Of a stretch of 64,000 bases of DNA, positions 32,101-44,500 are shown piece after piece; the stretch's first letter is position 1, and each line of letters opens with the position of its first letter. Made by a program: the position numbers and the translations under genes. The stretch is from Setophaga petechia (Eukaryota; Chordata; Aves; Passeriformes; Parulidae), in NCBI GenBank assembly GCA_024362935.1, contig JANCRA010000007.1, forward strand, positions 12,712,503-12,776,502, given 5' to 3'. The notes under the pieces were generated by a model that was not told the DNA's origin, ran no database searches, and saw only the letters and a program-made list of their open reading frames with translations.

Positions 32101-35100
32101 ATGCCTACTTCATCCTAATGAAATCACCACTGCAAGAGGCCCTTCATCTGTTCACCAAACAGAAGTACTGTTGCAGAGCGAACTTCTGCTTCCCTGAGAA
32201 GCAGCCCAAAAGCTGCATCCCTGCTCTGCACAAATCAGCCTCCCCAGGTAATAAAATTCTGCTTCTGCATCTGTTCAACCACTGCTCCAACCCAGCAGTC
32301 AGAAACCAAATGAATTAAGAGAGTGAAAGCAAGTGACCTCTTCCAAACGGGTCATGTAACAAGTCTCAATTTACATTAGGTATTCAACAGCCTCCAACTA
32401 GCAGGAACTTCTGGTCATGAGCAGCTGACAGAAGTTAAGCCTAAGGTACCCCCACAGTCTCTAATGGAGACAAATCTTTTCTCAGGGGCAGGTAGGCAGA
32501 ATATACAAACCTTGCACAGATTTCATCATCCACCAGTGTTAAATCCAGGGTGGTGATTATACTCGGCCATTTCCTTCTCTTCAGGGTAAGGCACTTTCTT
32601 CTCCCTACAAGGATTGCTTTCCTACCATATTTTTGTCTCCTGAAGTAATCTCCACATAATTTTCTCTGTGTTTCCCATAAGGTCCTGTTTTTCCCAAGAG
32701 TTTGCTCAGCTATATCTTTTGTCAGCCCATGCTGCAGGATTTCATGTCAATACAATGTGAATTTTCACATGGCACATATGTCCTCTGTCAACATATGCCC
32801 TTCATTTAGTCCATTCCTTCTCCCTATGCACCCTGTGGGATCACTGTGCAGTTATTTATTGCTTTTGCCAAGCATTTAACTAGTGCAAGAAAGAGATACA
32901 GAAAGACTGCACCAAAAACAAACAAAAAAGCATCTCCCAAAATAGACTTAGTCCTTATGTTTGCTCTCCCTTTCACCAAACTGCCTGCTGGCATAAATTC
33001 ACATCCCTGTTCACTGGTATGCTTTTTTTGGCTGCCATTGTCTTGGGAACTTCTCCACAGCTGGATTTTGTGCAAACCTACATTCATATGATCTCACTGT
33101 GTTCTCATATATGGCCATTTCGAAAATGAATGTGCTAAAGAATGCTTTCTCTGATGGCAATCAGTTACTGACTAATTTCTCAGAACACAAATATGTTTGC
33201 ATCATATTCTTTCTTCTGCTCTCACATCCTCTGTCTTATGAAAAACCTGCTTTACAATTTAATGGGCATTGTCACATCCCCTGATTTTTTTGTACTTTAG
33301 TTGCCAGTTGGCTTACCTTGCAGCTTCCTTCTGAGTATTTATAAATTACAAAAGCAATCTGAGATAATTACCCAAGATGACCAAAAATCTCAGGACAGGT
33401 AGTCCTACTGCAAAGCAGAATCCCACTTGGCAGAAATATTCTTTCTGGCTGCATCTCCCTGCAGTGGAAAAAACTACTCTGATTACAGAAACAACCCCTG
33501 GAGGATAATACTAGAGAAAACCCACACTATTTTGTTTAGTTCTCCATGGCTATCAGACCAGCACCTCACTATAGTCAAACATAACACAGTATGCAAAAAT
33601 ATGCAGCAAGTACCTTAGAGGGACTGAACTGTTCCAGGAGTCTGAGAGAAGGAACCTCAAGCAAACATGCTACAAAGGGGGTGAGTGGCCTCAGCAAAGG
33701 TGGTCTGGAATGGAAATTGCCATATTTTTTACAGTGTGTTGAAGGGAAAACTGTTTCAATGAATGTTCATTGCTCTTTAATGTGTGTGGTGTGGAGGATG
33801 GCAGAGAGCGCTTGCAGAAATCCTCCATGGAACAGGCTCCCTTTGCAATACAGAGATTGCATTGGATGATTCTGCTTTAAAAAAGGACAGAGCCAAAGGA
33901 CAAACACATTCAGAAAACAGCAGCCAACTATCCATAAATATTCTTCTTGTGCTCCCCAGTTCCCTTTCTTTAAAGCACAGACAGCACACAGATAATGTCT
34001 CACTTCCAAAATCACAGCCTTCCACATCAGCATCTCACATTGAAACACAGGGTACAACTGAGGCTGGACTCACTGTTACCTTTTGCAGCTCCCCTCTCAG
34101 GACCTGTTAATAAGAAATTAAGATTTATGTAAGTTTTCAGCAGGCATAATCAAATTTAATCTCAAAACAAGAATTTGTAAGAATTGCAGTACTCTACATA
34201 GTGATTCAAGCCAAAACACCCAGAAAAACATGGCCACTCCAATTTTCATAGCTAATTTAAATTTTTATTTCACAAAAACATTAACATATTCAAACCAAGC
34301 CTGAGGGCTTAATAAACATTGAGGTTGTTCTATGCCTCATCAAAGTTATTAGAAAAATTCCACTCACAGAATCTCTGTAACTGAGACAATTTTGCCTTGC
34401 AACTGAGCTTACAACTTAACTTGTTATGGAAGTCACTGAGGACGATTATACTTTGAACTCTAAGATAGCATCTCTACAGGATCATTTTCAGATATTCGAA
34501 GAACTTGATTTTTTTGACTGCTAGGGGGGGTGGTAAAGACCAAGGAAATCCGTTCTAGCTTGCAGGGGTTTATTTTCAGTGGTTAAACCACTGTCTATCC
34601 TGAACACTGGCCTTTGGGATTAAGTACAATGCCTTACTGGCCTCTCATTTTTTTCTTGCAGTAGTTTGAAAGAGGTAACTCAAATGATTATGAGGAATAA
34701 TACCAGGAAAGAGACACATCAGCCTAGAGGGGTCAAAGACTGATGCTTATCCAGTCAACACCCAGGAACCTGCAAGACAATGTTCAACCAAGATCCTGTT
34801 AAAAATCACACAGGATGCCAGTGCTATTTTTGCATGCGATGTTACCAAGCCCAAGCAATTTTAAAACCCCACCAAACTGAAAAGAGCTGAGATGGCTCCT
34901 CAGGAGATCCTATGATAATGTCCAATCATAGAGCATCACAAGCAGTTGCAACCTCCCACAAGACTGCCTGCCACACATTGTACTGCCCGAGGAAGATGTT
35001 TCTGTGCTCTTCAAAACGAGCATACAATGGTAAAAACCCTAAAAGCTCACCAGATCTAAAGATACCGTGTTTTCCAGTGCTTTGCCTGCCCCAGATGAAA

Positions 35101-35380
35101 TTCTACAGGGAAAGAAACTAGCACCCTTCCTCGGCTTGCCCCACTTGCTATATTTACAGCATCCAAAGCTTTTCATCAATTTCCATTGTAATCTGTGTAA
35201 ATCAATACAAATGTAAAAAACCTAACTTTGGGGATCCTGGGCCACTTCCAGCTTGGCTGGATAGCCGGGCTGTGCATGGAGCTGGAAGGGTGTTTTTAAA
35301 AGGAGGGAAGCAGAGGAGAACAGCTTAAGAATCTTGGCTCAGGCTGGGCATATTTCCGCCTAACTCTGGCTAAACCTCAG
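29161..35380. other. Intergenic spacer between the CpG island and PLAC9
   Basis: About 6 kb. I see no exon with family support and no clear repeat. Scattered 60-90-codon frames look like chance. Confidence 0.5.
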
Positions 35381-35491
35381 CACGAAGGGCTGGCCGAGGA
35401 GCCGATAGGAAGCCGGGGAGGGAGGGAAGGGAGGGGGGGCGGCTGCGGGGCTCTCCAGCACAGCACGGCACAGCCCGGGCAGGCTGGAACC
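35380..35491 (+). promoter_or_regulatory. PLAC9: GC-rich PLAC9 promoter/leader
   Basis: The strand carries GGGAGGGAGGGAAGGGAGG, then a GGGGGGGCGGCTGCGGGG block with Sp1-like GC boxes, just before the PLAC9 ATG. A TTTTTAAAAGG at about 35293 could be a distant TATA-like element. Confidence 0.5.
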
Positions 35492-35549
35492 ATGCTTTTC
35501 CTCTGGGCACTGGCGTTTGTTCTAGTCCTGCACGAGCAAGATCCTTTAG
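35492..35549 (+). CDS. PLAC9: PLAC9 exon 1 (signal peptide)
   Basis: The ATG is in the context GGAACCATGC. Nineteen codons encode the hydrophobic signal peptide, ending at TTTAG|GTAAGTG in phase 1. Confidence 0.88.
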
Positions 35550-38500
35550 GTAAGTGACTCTGAACTTGCAAAGCAGAAACTGTAGCTTAATCTCACTATG
35601 ATCGAAGCCTTTGCATAGGGTGGGAGGGGGAGGCAAATAATTGCTTAATTTCTCTATGGACTTCATGTGTAGGTGACACAGGTATGAGCCAAAATCCTCT
35701 GATTTGAGAGGTAAGACTCCATTTTTGTGACATTAAAGTCTGTCCTGTAGGCATATTGCTTTGGTAAATTTGGAAATTTTTTACTTCTTACAGGAGATAG
35801 AATCACTCTACCTTCAGAAATTTAGGACCACATTGAGGTGCTGCAGACAGTGCTCCGAATTTCCATAATTACTGCTCTGGCAGCCGTATTAATATCACAC
35901 TAATCCACTTTGAAATGAGATTGAAGTTCAAGGTGATTAGAGAAAGATTCTCCTTTTTTAAAGCCTTCTTTTTAAATTTTCTGGTAACAGCATCACCACT
36001 TTGTTTCTTTTACTTTGGATTGCTTGTTCCTGAGATTTTGAGGTACATAATGACTTCTCCAAAAGGCTTGGGAGAACAAAATATAAACAGAGAACCTCTG
36101 ATAAGCCTGCATCTGAATTCTACTTTCATTAACAAGAGATTAGCACTGAATAACCTGTAATCACATTGTAGTGTGTCAAAGCTATTCAGTTTGGTTAGTT
36201 CAGGGGTTTACAGTCCCTGTGTAACCACAAACCTGGCTTCCCAGCCTGTTTGTACTACATCTTTTCTGCTAGCTGAGCTCAGATTTATTTTCCCTCTGGT
36301 CCTACTTTATTGACAAGAAAATAGTTGTATTTCATGGCAGGGCAGTAAGATCCTATTACATTCAAAACCTTTCCTAAACAACTGTTAGTCCCTTCTGTCC
36401 CCAAGTTCTAGTCACTCTTCCGTGCCCTGACTCCCTCCTACTTAACTGGCTTTGTGATGTTTATCTCAGTGATGAACAGAAATATCAATGCAACAGCAAG
36501 AGGACTCTAACTTGTTTTCACTCCACAAGAATTCACTACCCTCTTGTGAGTTTTGTGAGCTTCACTGAAATAATTGTGAAATAAAATAAAATAAAAAAAG
36601 GCTTTTTCTAATCCCATAAAAGTAGGGTTTTCACCTAAAATAATTTGCAAACTCAGATAAAATTCAGTTAATTAGAATAGCACTTTGATAATAACTGCAG
36701 AGGAGACTAGCACCCAGTATCATGCCGGGTGGTAGCTACTCAATCAGCAAACCATGTTGTACTGTCTTAATGGTTTTCATCATGCGAAATGAGAAATTCT
36801 GTGTCTGTCATGGCCAGGGGAGCACCCTGCTAGACTGAAGGCTCAAAAAAGCCATTCCTACTTTCCCTCTGCTCCCCATGAGTTGGGGAGCATAACTTTT
36901 GATTCCCTTGCAGAATCCTCCAACCTAACTCACACGGGTTCCTCTTAAAAATTATTCAGCCAAACTAGAATTTACATTTTAACTCAGCCATTAATATAAA
37001 CAATCTCATGTTCAAAGAGCTCAGCCTCCAAATCATTCAGGAGCAGAGGCTGGCACGGGAGCCCTTCTGGATGCAACCATGTGCTCCTGCCAGAGTTTAC
37101 AGGGCTTTGCTGCCCGTGCTGGGCTCATTTGTGGGGTGCTGCTCAAATACAACACACAATGTAGCCTGGAGCACAATACCTTTATTCAAGGTATGCTTTT
37201 TCGGCTGCCAGTGCCTTTAAACGTGTTTCTAGGCAAATCGTTCCGAGGGGTGAGGCACCCCAACAGCAAAGACTGTGGTCCGTGCTTGTGCGTGGCAGAG
37301 AGGTGACCTGGAGCTCCGGGATAAACAAGCCCCGGCCCCCGCACACGGGCCATTAGCGCAGCTCACCCAACACCGAGCGCTCTACCAGGGACAGCTTCAG
37401 CCGAGGCACTGCTGCTCCACACTGTGGCGGGATTTGCTTTCCAACAGCAGAAGTTTCAGCCGGTTCGAACTACAAGTTCAAGTAAATCAAGTGTATGAAT
37501 GCTTCTCTTCATTCATCTAACGTTTTTTGAATTCTCAAGATGTTTTGAATACTCTGATATTCACTTGCAATATAAAAGCTGTGAAGATCTATAAGCTAGA
37601 CCATTATCTAGAAAGTGGAAGAAAAATCCTTTCAGAACAGCCAGATTCTGCCCCAGATTGACCATTTGCTTTATCACAGAGAAGCATTTTTTTCCTCTAG
37701 GAGATTAGAACACTGCATTGTAGAATTAAAGCCACAGTAAAAATTTATGATAGATATCCTATTTTAGGCCTGACTTGGACTCATATTTCTCTACTAACAA
37801 ATAAATAATGGTTTAACCTATACTCTATGTTATAGGTATTTTCTGTCCTTATAGAAACCTACCAGTATTGTCTCCAAAGCAAGGATTACAGTCCTTGCAA
37901 AACCCACCTTTGAGCTCTAACAAGGAAGGAGAAATAAAGTTTGTGACAACAAAGTGTACCCCAAAAAAACTGTGGTTTTTAAGATTGTGAGGTATGTGGA
38001 GATCAGGGTTCAGTACAGAAGTGAGTGTTTTATAGAGAGATTTTATATATCTGTAAAGCCCTACATTTTCATAGGTTTAGTTAAAAGGAATTTCAACTCT
38101 GTGGACAATGTAACCTCCACATGTAAAGCAAAAATTAGTATCAAACTCTCCCAAAAAATCAGGAGTTTAGAAATATAGGACTCCTGTTGTTCACCTGCAG
38201 GATGAGGCTTTATTCAGAAACACAGCCAATCTACTCTGGCTGAAGCAGATGTAAGTCCTGGGCCTGAATGTCAGGATATACTATGTACGTATGTATGTGT
38301 GTGTATCTGCCCTTCTCTCACTATTCTACTTCCTGACTTGCTGCAGACTGCATGAACTGTCAGCCAAGAGAAAACAGATCTTCAAGCAACTACTTAGATT
38401 TGTTCAGATTTTAGGAAAAAACTATATTCTTTCATTTTACTTACTTCTTTCTACTGCCATGACTTAGACATATGAAAACTACACAATCACAGAGCTGACT

Positions 38501-41500
38501 AATAAGTCACAGACTCACCTCACCCACTCGTCATGACCATAATTTCTATTACTAAACACAGACCAAAAGCCATGTCCTCAGAAAATTGAGAAACTCTATC
38601 CCCTGATACCAGTGGTTATCCTCAAATTGATGACGGTATCCATTATTTATGTATCTCACATCCTCCACTTTCAAGCCAGCCTTAAGCTCACTAATTCTGC
38701 ACAACTTGGTTTCTTTATGGACACTCAGATACAGCTCCTCCTGTCCTATACAGCTTCTAGCTATAATCCTCCTTATATTCAGCCTTGGTTTCTATAACAT
38801 AGATGCATTCACACGAAAATAAATCCATAATAAAAGCAAACTTTTCTGGAGCCCAAAGCATCATTGTAAGATACAGCACGAATTAGAGTAACATACCTCC
38901 TGATTACATACCTTGTGTCTCTTAACAGTCCAACTCCCTGTAGTCATTTTCCATTGCAGAAGCAAGTGCAAGAGAATATTCTCTGGTTGCTTGTTCTGAA
39001 GACCAGCATGCTGAAAACACTCTCCAAACCAAGAGTTCCTTCACAGGAACATTTAATTACTATCCTTCTTCCTTTGAATGAAAATACACAAAACTTAAGT
39101 GCTTCTTACAGTCACAGAAGAAGCAGAAAAAGGAAAGTAGTTTTTCAAGTAGCATTTTTGCTTCTGGCACATAGCCATGGCAAAGGCCCAGATTTTTCTG
39201 TGCTTTAAAAAAAAAAACACCCACTGGAAGCATGAACCATCCTTAGTCTTGTGCATTCCCTCTCAGCCTCCACTGCTGGGTGAGAGATGGATCCCCGTAT
39301 GAAATGAGAATTACATGGCTCACAATAGCAAAAGCTGCCCATAAATGAAGTAGTTTTACAAAGAAATATATGCTATCTTGTCAGGAACAATTGCTATGAG
39401 GTCCCATTTCTGGTTTTGCACATTTCACAAGTGACATGTGGGACCAGAACACACTGTGACACCAAGTCCCACACCCAGGTGGATGGGACACACTAGGCAA
39501 AGATGTGAGAACTCATGGGCTGGTACCTGACCCACCTCCATCACATAGATTCCCCAACCCATGAGATTCCCCCTTTGCTTCTTCTCTTTCAGGTAAAAAA
39601 TAATTAAAATAAGTACAATCTTAACTGATGTAGGATCTGAAATAATATTCTTAGCAGCATAATCTACACCTTGATAAAGAGAATATGAACCACATGTACA
39701 ATTTTGGAACTTGATTTTCTGACATGGTTATTTAGCTTCTAAAATTAATTTTAAAAATAACTAATTTCACAGAAGAAACTAATTTCAGGACATTTCCCTT
39801 ATCAGAGGATGGTAAATCTTGGATACCAGAGAAATCCCTTGGATTTTTTATTATGTTTGAAACTTTTCCAGAACTTGACACTTAGGCAGCAGTTGAAGTA
39901 TTCAGTGAATGTATAGATTAGAGATTAATCTCTAATCAGGCATTACAAACTTTCATGTACCTTCTTGAAATTAAAACAAAACAAAACCCCAAAACCACAT
40001 AACAAAAACATTAGAGAAAAAATAATTTAGAGAAAAAATAAGTTAAGTAAGGGTCAGCAAATCCAGTCAGAAGTCTGTTGCATTCCTCCCACACTGGATA
40101 GTGGATTAATCATTTGAACTTCATCCTCCAGTTCGTGACCTTTTTCCTGTTGGAACATAAATCATTACTACTGCCATTCCTCTTCTCATCAAAGGCTGTC
40201 TGGCCACCTTATGCTCCATGCTTTAGGAATAAAATGATACTTCTAAACCTAAGGCAGTGCAAACAAAAACACAGAGCACAGCATGTTTTCTTGAAGAGTT
40301 AGTAATGTTCTCCTTTATTCCCCTTGCTCTATAACGTGTTTTCAGGTTTCCTCATTTGCCATCTGGTTCCTGTTTCAATCTCCCATGTCTCCCACTTGGC
40401 TTTTGGCCTGCTTTGTTTTATCCCTCCCACCCTACTGAGCGCAAACAAGACCTTGCAGTCAACTTTCAAAACCACACTGATCACAGAATGAGGCCAAAGA
40501 ACTTGACAGGTTTTAAGACTAATGGGAAACATTGTGGTCACTCACCTTGACCTTCTTTTTAAGGCAGACCAAAGAACCCAACCCAGCAATTTCTAGATCA
40601 AGCCTGTAACTTCATTTGGACCAGCAATGTGTAATTAGGAAGATTACTTTAAAAGACCTACCAGATCTGCATGGTCACATACTTCAGTTCTGGCAGTCCT
40701 AGTAACCACAGAAAATGACAGCAGAGAGGCAGTTGCTTAGGTTTATTCTGATGCTTATCATTAACTACTTGGATAATCAAAATGAACCATTTAACAGCAC
40801 CTGAATAGAAAGAACCCTGACAGTCCTAGAAAGGAACTTCATCAGGGAGCACAGAACATCTTGCAGGTTGGGGAAATATATCAAATACACAGGAGGCAGA
40901 AGAGCTTACCTGAGGGATATTCTTAATCAAAGGCCTCTGCTCTTAAACTGTTTAGCAAGGCAGTTTTGATTCTTACTTCATTGCTCATTCTCTCCCTCGC
41001 TATAAAACCAAGTTTCTACAGTCAGGCTGACCACAATGCACAGATCTTACTCCCCATTGTGCTACTTCTTCCAAACTTTAGGCATGTTCTTCTAGTAAAC
41101 AGACTCTTATTAACAACCAGTTCAGAGATTCTCCATTTCCCTGCTGGTGTCTGCTGCATCACAGCCCAGGGTTAGAACTACCTAGATTTATGGGCGCCAT
41201 CAATGTAGCACAGAGGACTTAATAAGAGCAAAAAAGGCATGAGTCGTTTTCTTATCTTGAACACAAGAGTTCTGGTTCTTGATGGAAAATAGCCACCCTA
41301 TATATCAACCAGAATGGATTTCAAGAACTTAACTGAACATCTCACTTGCAAGAAACATCAGGCAGAAATTTGCAGATGGGACATTAACTGAAAGGTAATG
41401 TTCTCCCTGCCATATTGAAATGTTGCAAGTGTCTGCATGAAATAATCTATTAAGTTTCAAATGAGATATTTAAGACATTGAAATATGCCTCCTACACACT

Positions 41501-44500
41501 TGCCTAAGCTGTCAGAAGTTGCAAGCACCTACACATTTTAAATATGTAATTTATATAAGAATACAAAGAACACTTCACTCTTAAAAGTGGTTAGCTTCAA
41601 AACTTACTACCAAAGTTGTCTCTATGCACGTGCTTTGAAACACAAACAAGTAAAAATTCCAATTTACATTTAAAAAACATTTCTTTGGTAACTTCAGAAA
41701 GCAAGTACCTGGAAGTATCCTGTCATTAGTCTTTTGCTTACATAGTTTGCAGCCTTCTGCTCTTCACTTCCTTTATATGGTGACTGTAAAGTCACATGGT
41801 GACTTCATATATATGAAGTAGAGATGCTGCTGGAGTAAGGTCAGTGCCAAAGGCAGATTGTGTCCCTTTCTTTCACCAATTGAAATAGAGAAGGGTAGTG
41901 CTCCTAAGCAACATTCCACGTGCTCTCTTTGAGCACATGGAAATTGCTGCTTTGGCTGAACTGCCTGACCATAGTGACCCAGATATGTGCCACATTTCCA
42001 AGGGATTGGATGTGTCCTGTGAACAGCCCATCCCAGAGATAAAGCTGTGCTTAAAAGCTAAGCCAAACAACAGAATAACAATGAGTGTTTTGGGAAGCCA
42101 AAGCCTCAAGCCAGGACTCAGAAAAAAGAAATCTACACTGACTGCCCAGCCAGCAGCAGCTGAAATAGCCTGTTCTGGCATGGTGGTTAAGAGGCAATTG
42201 CAAGAGCGTGAGCAGCTCTGTTCTGGTGTGAAAGTCACTAACAAGACATGGACATGCAGGTCCTGAGAAGGTTTCACCTAGCTCAGCCCTCTCACAGCTC
42301 ACAGCTCCATACTGGAGCAGCTAGACACTGCTGGTCTACAGCTAGACACACTTTTCCTTATACCAACCCTTAGCCTTGCTAACATCAGCTGCCAGGTGCT
42401 TCCTGAGACACTTAGGCTTTGCCTGTTTGTCAAAGTTTTAGGCACTGCACTAATTCTGTGGCTCTGAGTGGTATCTTACAGCCCAGTCAAACTAGGACTT
42501 GGTCCTCCTTCAGGATGGCCATTACAGCTGCTAAGGCAGCAAAGCTCCGTGAGGGATGGAAAGCTGTCTCCCTCTGGGTCTGGAGAGGAACCCAAGGAAC
42601 CAGGAGCTACTGAGTCCTGTGTCCCATAGCAACCCCTTTACCTCCTTCTCTAGGTACACACAAAGCTCCGTGTGTGTACACACGATGCACACAAAGTCGG
42701 GCAGTGCTTTGCTAAGCTCACAGTACGATGCAACAATCTTACACTGGCTGTACATGGTACCTATCATGGTATGTACACATGGGCTTCGAGTAACTGTCAG
42801 TCCATCATACCTAACCCCCTCACCTACAAACACCTGCCTAGGGAATCAGCCACCATATCTCCACACTGTTCCAGTCATGATGAAAAAAAGACACGTAAAG
42901 CAAAAATTTTGAGATATAGCACGGTTCACTTGACCACTAAGACAGTAACTAGATTCATAAACCACCACTACTAGCAGCAAAGAGGAAAAAAAGGGCAACT
43001 GCAAAGCAGCTGGTGTTGAAATACCTGCTGTATTTCAGCGCTCTTCTGTAAACAGGCAGACGAAGTCTTCGGGATTCTGTCCTAACAGCACCACCTTCTG
43101 GTACTGCACTAAAAAAACCCCAACCAAATCTTTGCCAAACCAATTTCTAAATAACGCCCAGTAAGTCAGGTCACTTTGTAATCCCTCCTCCTCCCTCCAA
43201 TCCCAAGGATGACATTCCAACTCAGAGTACATATCTCATTGCCTCCAAACTGCAGTGATCCTTACTGACACGTTTGCCATCACCTGACACCTACACTCCA
43301 GAAATCTTGGCACAGGCTTGAGATGAAGCACTGCAGCAGTTCCAAACCACTGCTCTAGCACAGCAGCACTGAAAACAGAACTAGTTACTGCTCTTGTGTG
43401 TCTTACTGCTCATTGTAACACAAGCTCAGTTTTGTCTTTGTTACAATCAAACAATGACAGAATGAGTTACTGCTGCTTCCTCATTATGCTGCTTCAAGCA
43501 TCAAACAAGAGCAAAACCTAACTTTACATGCAGGAAGATATGTTATCACTTTAGCACAGTTTAAAATATTCCACTACAGTCCTCTGCACATATTTGAAAA
43601 TTTAAATGTTACTGAATGCTGCACAGAAGTCATGAAAAGCAAATAGGCTCCACTAAAGCATGGACATCAGCAGCTACTGACCTTTCCTGGAGCACAGCCA
43701 GCAGAATGAAAAGTTCAAAGAGCAAGAGCTCATGAGTACTGAGACGTAAACACAAATAACTGACAGAGAAATGTGACTTTGTATATAGCCAAGTCAGCAA
43801 ATCTGCTCAGCAATATAACAATTTTTATTGTTTCCCTTCCCATTGCAAAGTCAGACTGTCTGGGACAACCTTCTGGCACAGAGGAATCATCAGCATCCAT
43901 TTACAAAGTGGACAAGCTTAGCTAGTCTTCAAAGCTTTACAGCACCAGCTACTTCTGAAGAAAGTCTGTGAGGAACTGTTGTGTTAGGCAGATCTTCCCA
44001 ACAGTTAGGTTTGACACTAAAGAGACAGAGTCACAGCCTATAAACTTACCTTACACATGTAGGAAAAAATAGATTATGTAAAACAAATACACACACACAC
44101 AAAACAAAACAAACACCTGTGGCAAGAGAAAACACCTTGTTCCAACCAACATGACACGTGCAGGCAACTACTAGGGCACAGCTGTAGTTATTGGAAAAGA
44201 AGTACAATTCCTACATTTGGTTCATCAACAATGCTGTGTAGCATGCAAAATACCACTTCATAAATCTGAAATGCACGGACTGCTATTAACCCACAATTAC
44301 TTGTGTCTCTATTTCCAGCTGCTGCTGACCCTGTCAGTATGGCACCTGGAAGTTTGGAAAGTGGAACCTGGTGCAATGAACACATGCTCCATGAACGCTT
44401 GGATATTATTGAAGAGGTAAGAGGGATTGTGCTGGTTCCTGAACCTTACCAGACTTCTGCCCTATCCTTTTGACCAAAGAAAAAGAATGTTTTTAGACAA

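Larger units (their letters stand above)
35550..44318. other. PLAC9 intron 1
   Basis: About 8.8 kb of AT-rich intron. It holds a GC-richer patch near 37080-37470, TG-rich simple sequence near 38284-38308, a 15-base tandem duplication near 40011-40043 and a CA run at 44089-44100. I see no exon. Confidence 0.6.

Noticed and set aside
37440..37480. tRNA-like B box (GGTTCGAACT) preceded by a TAGCGCAG motif
   Set aside because: The A-box lacks the usual GG, arms do not pair into a cloverleaf, and the spacing is too long for a tRNA gene.
41873..42277. Overlapping 134- and 122-codon frames on opposite strands
   Set aside because: No splice support, no family match, and both strands equally open.
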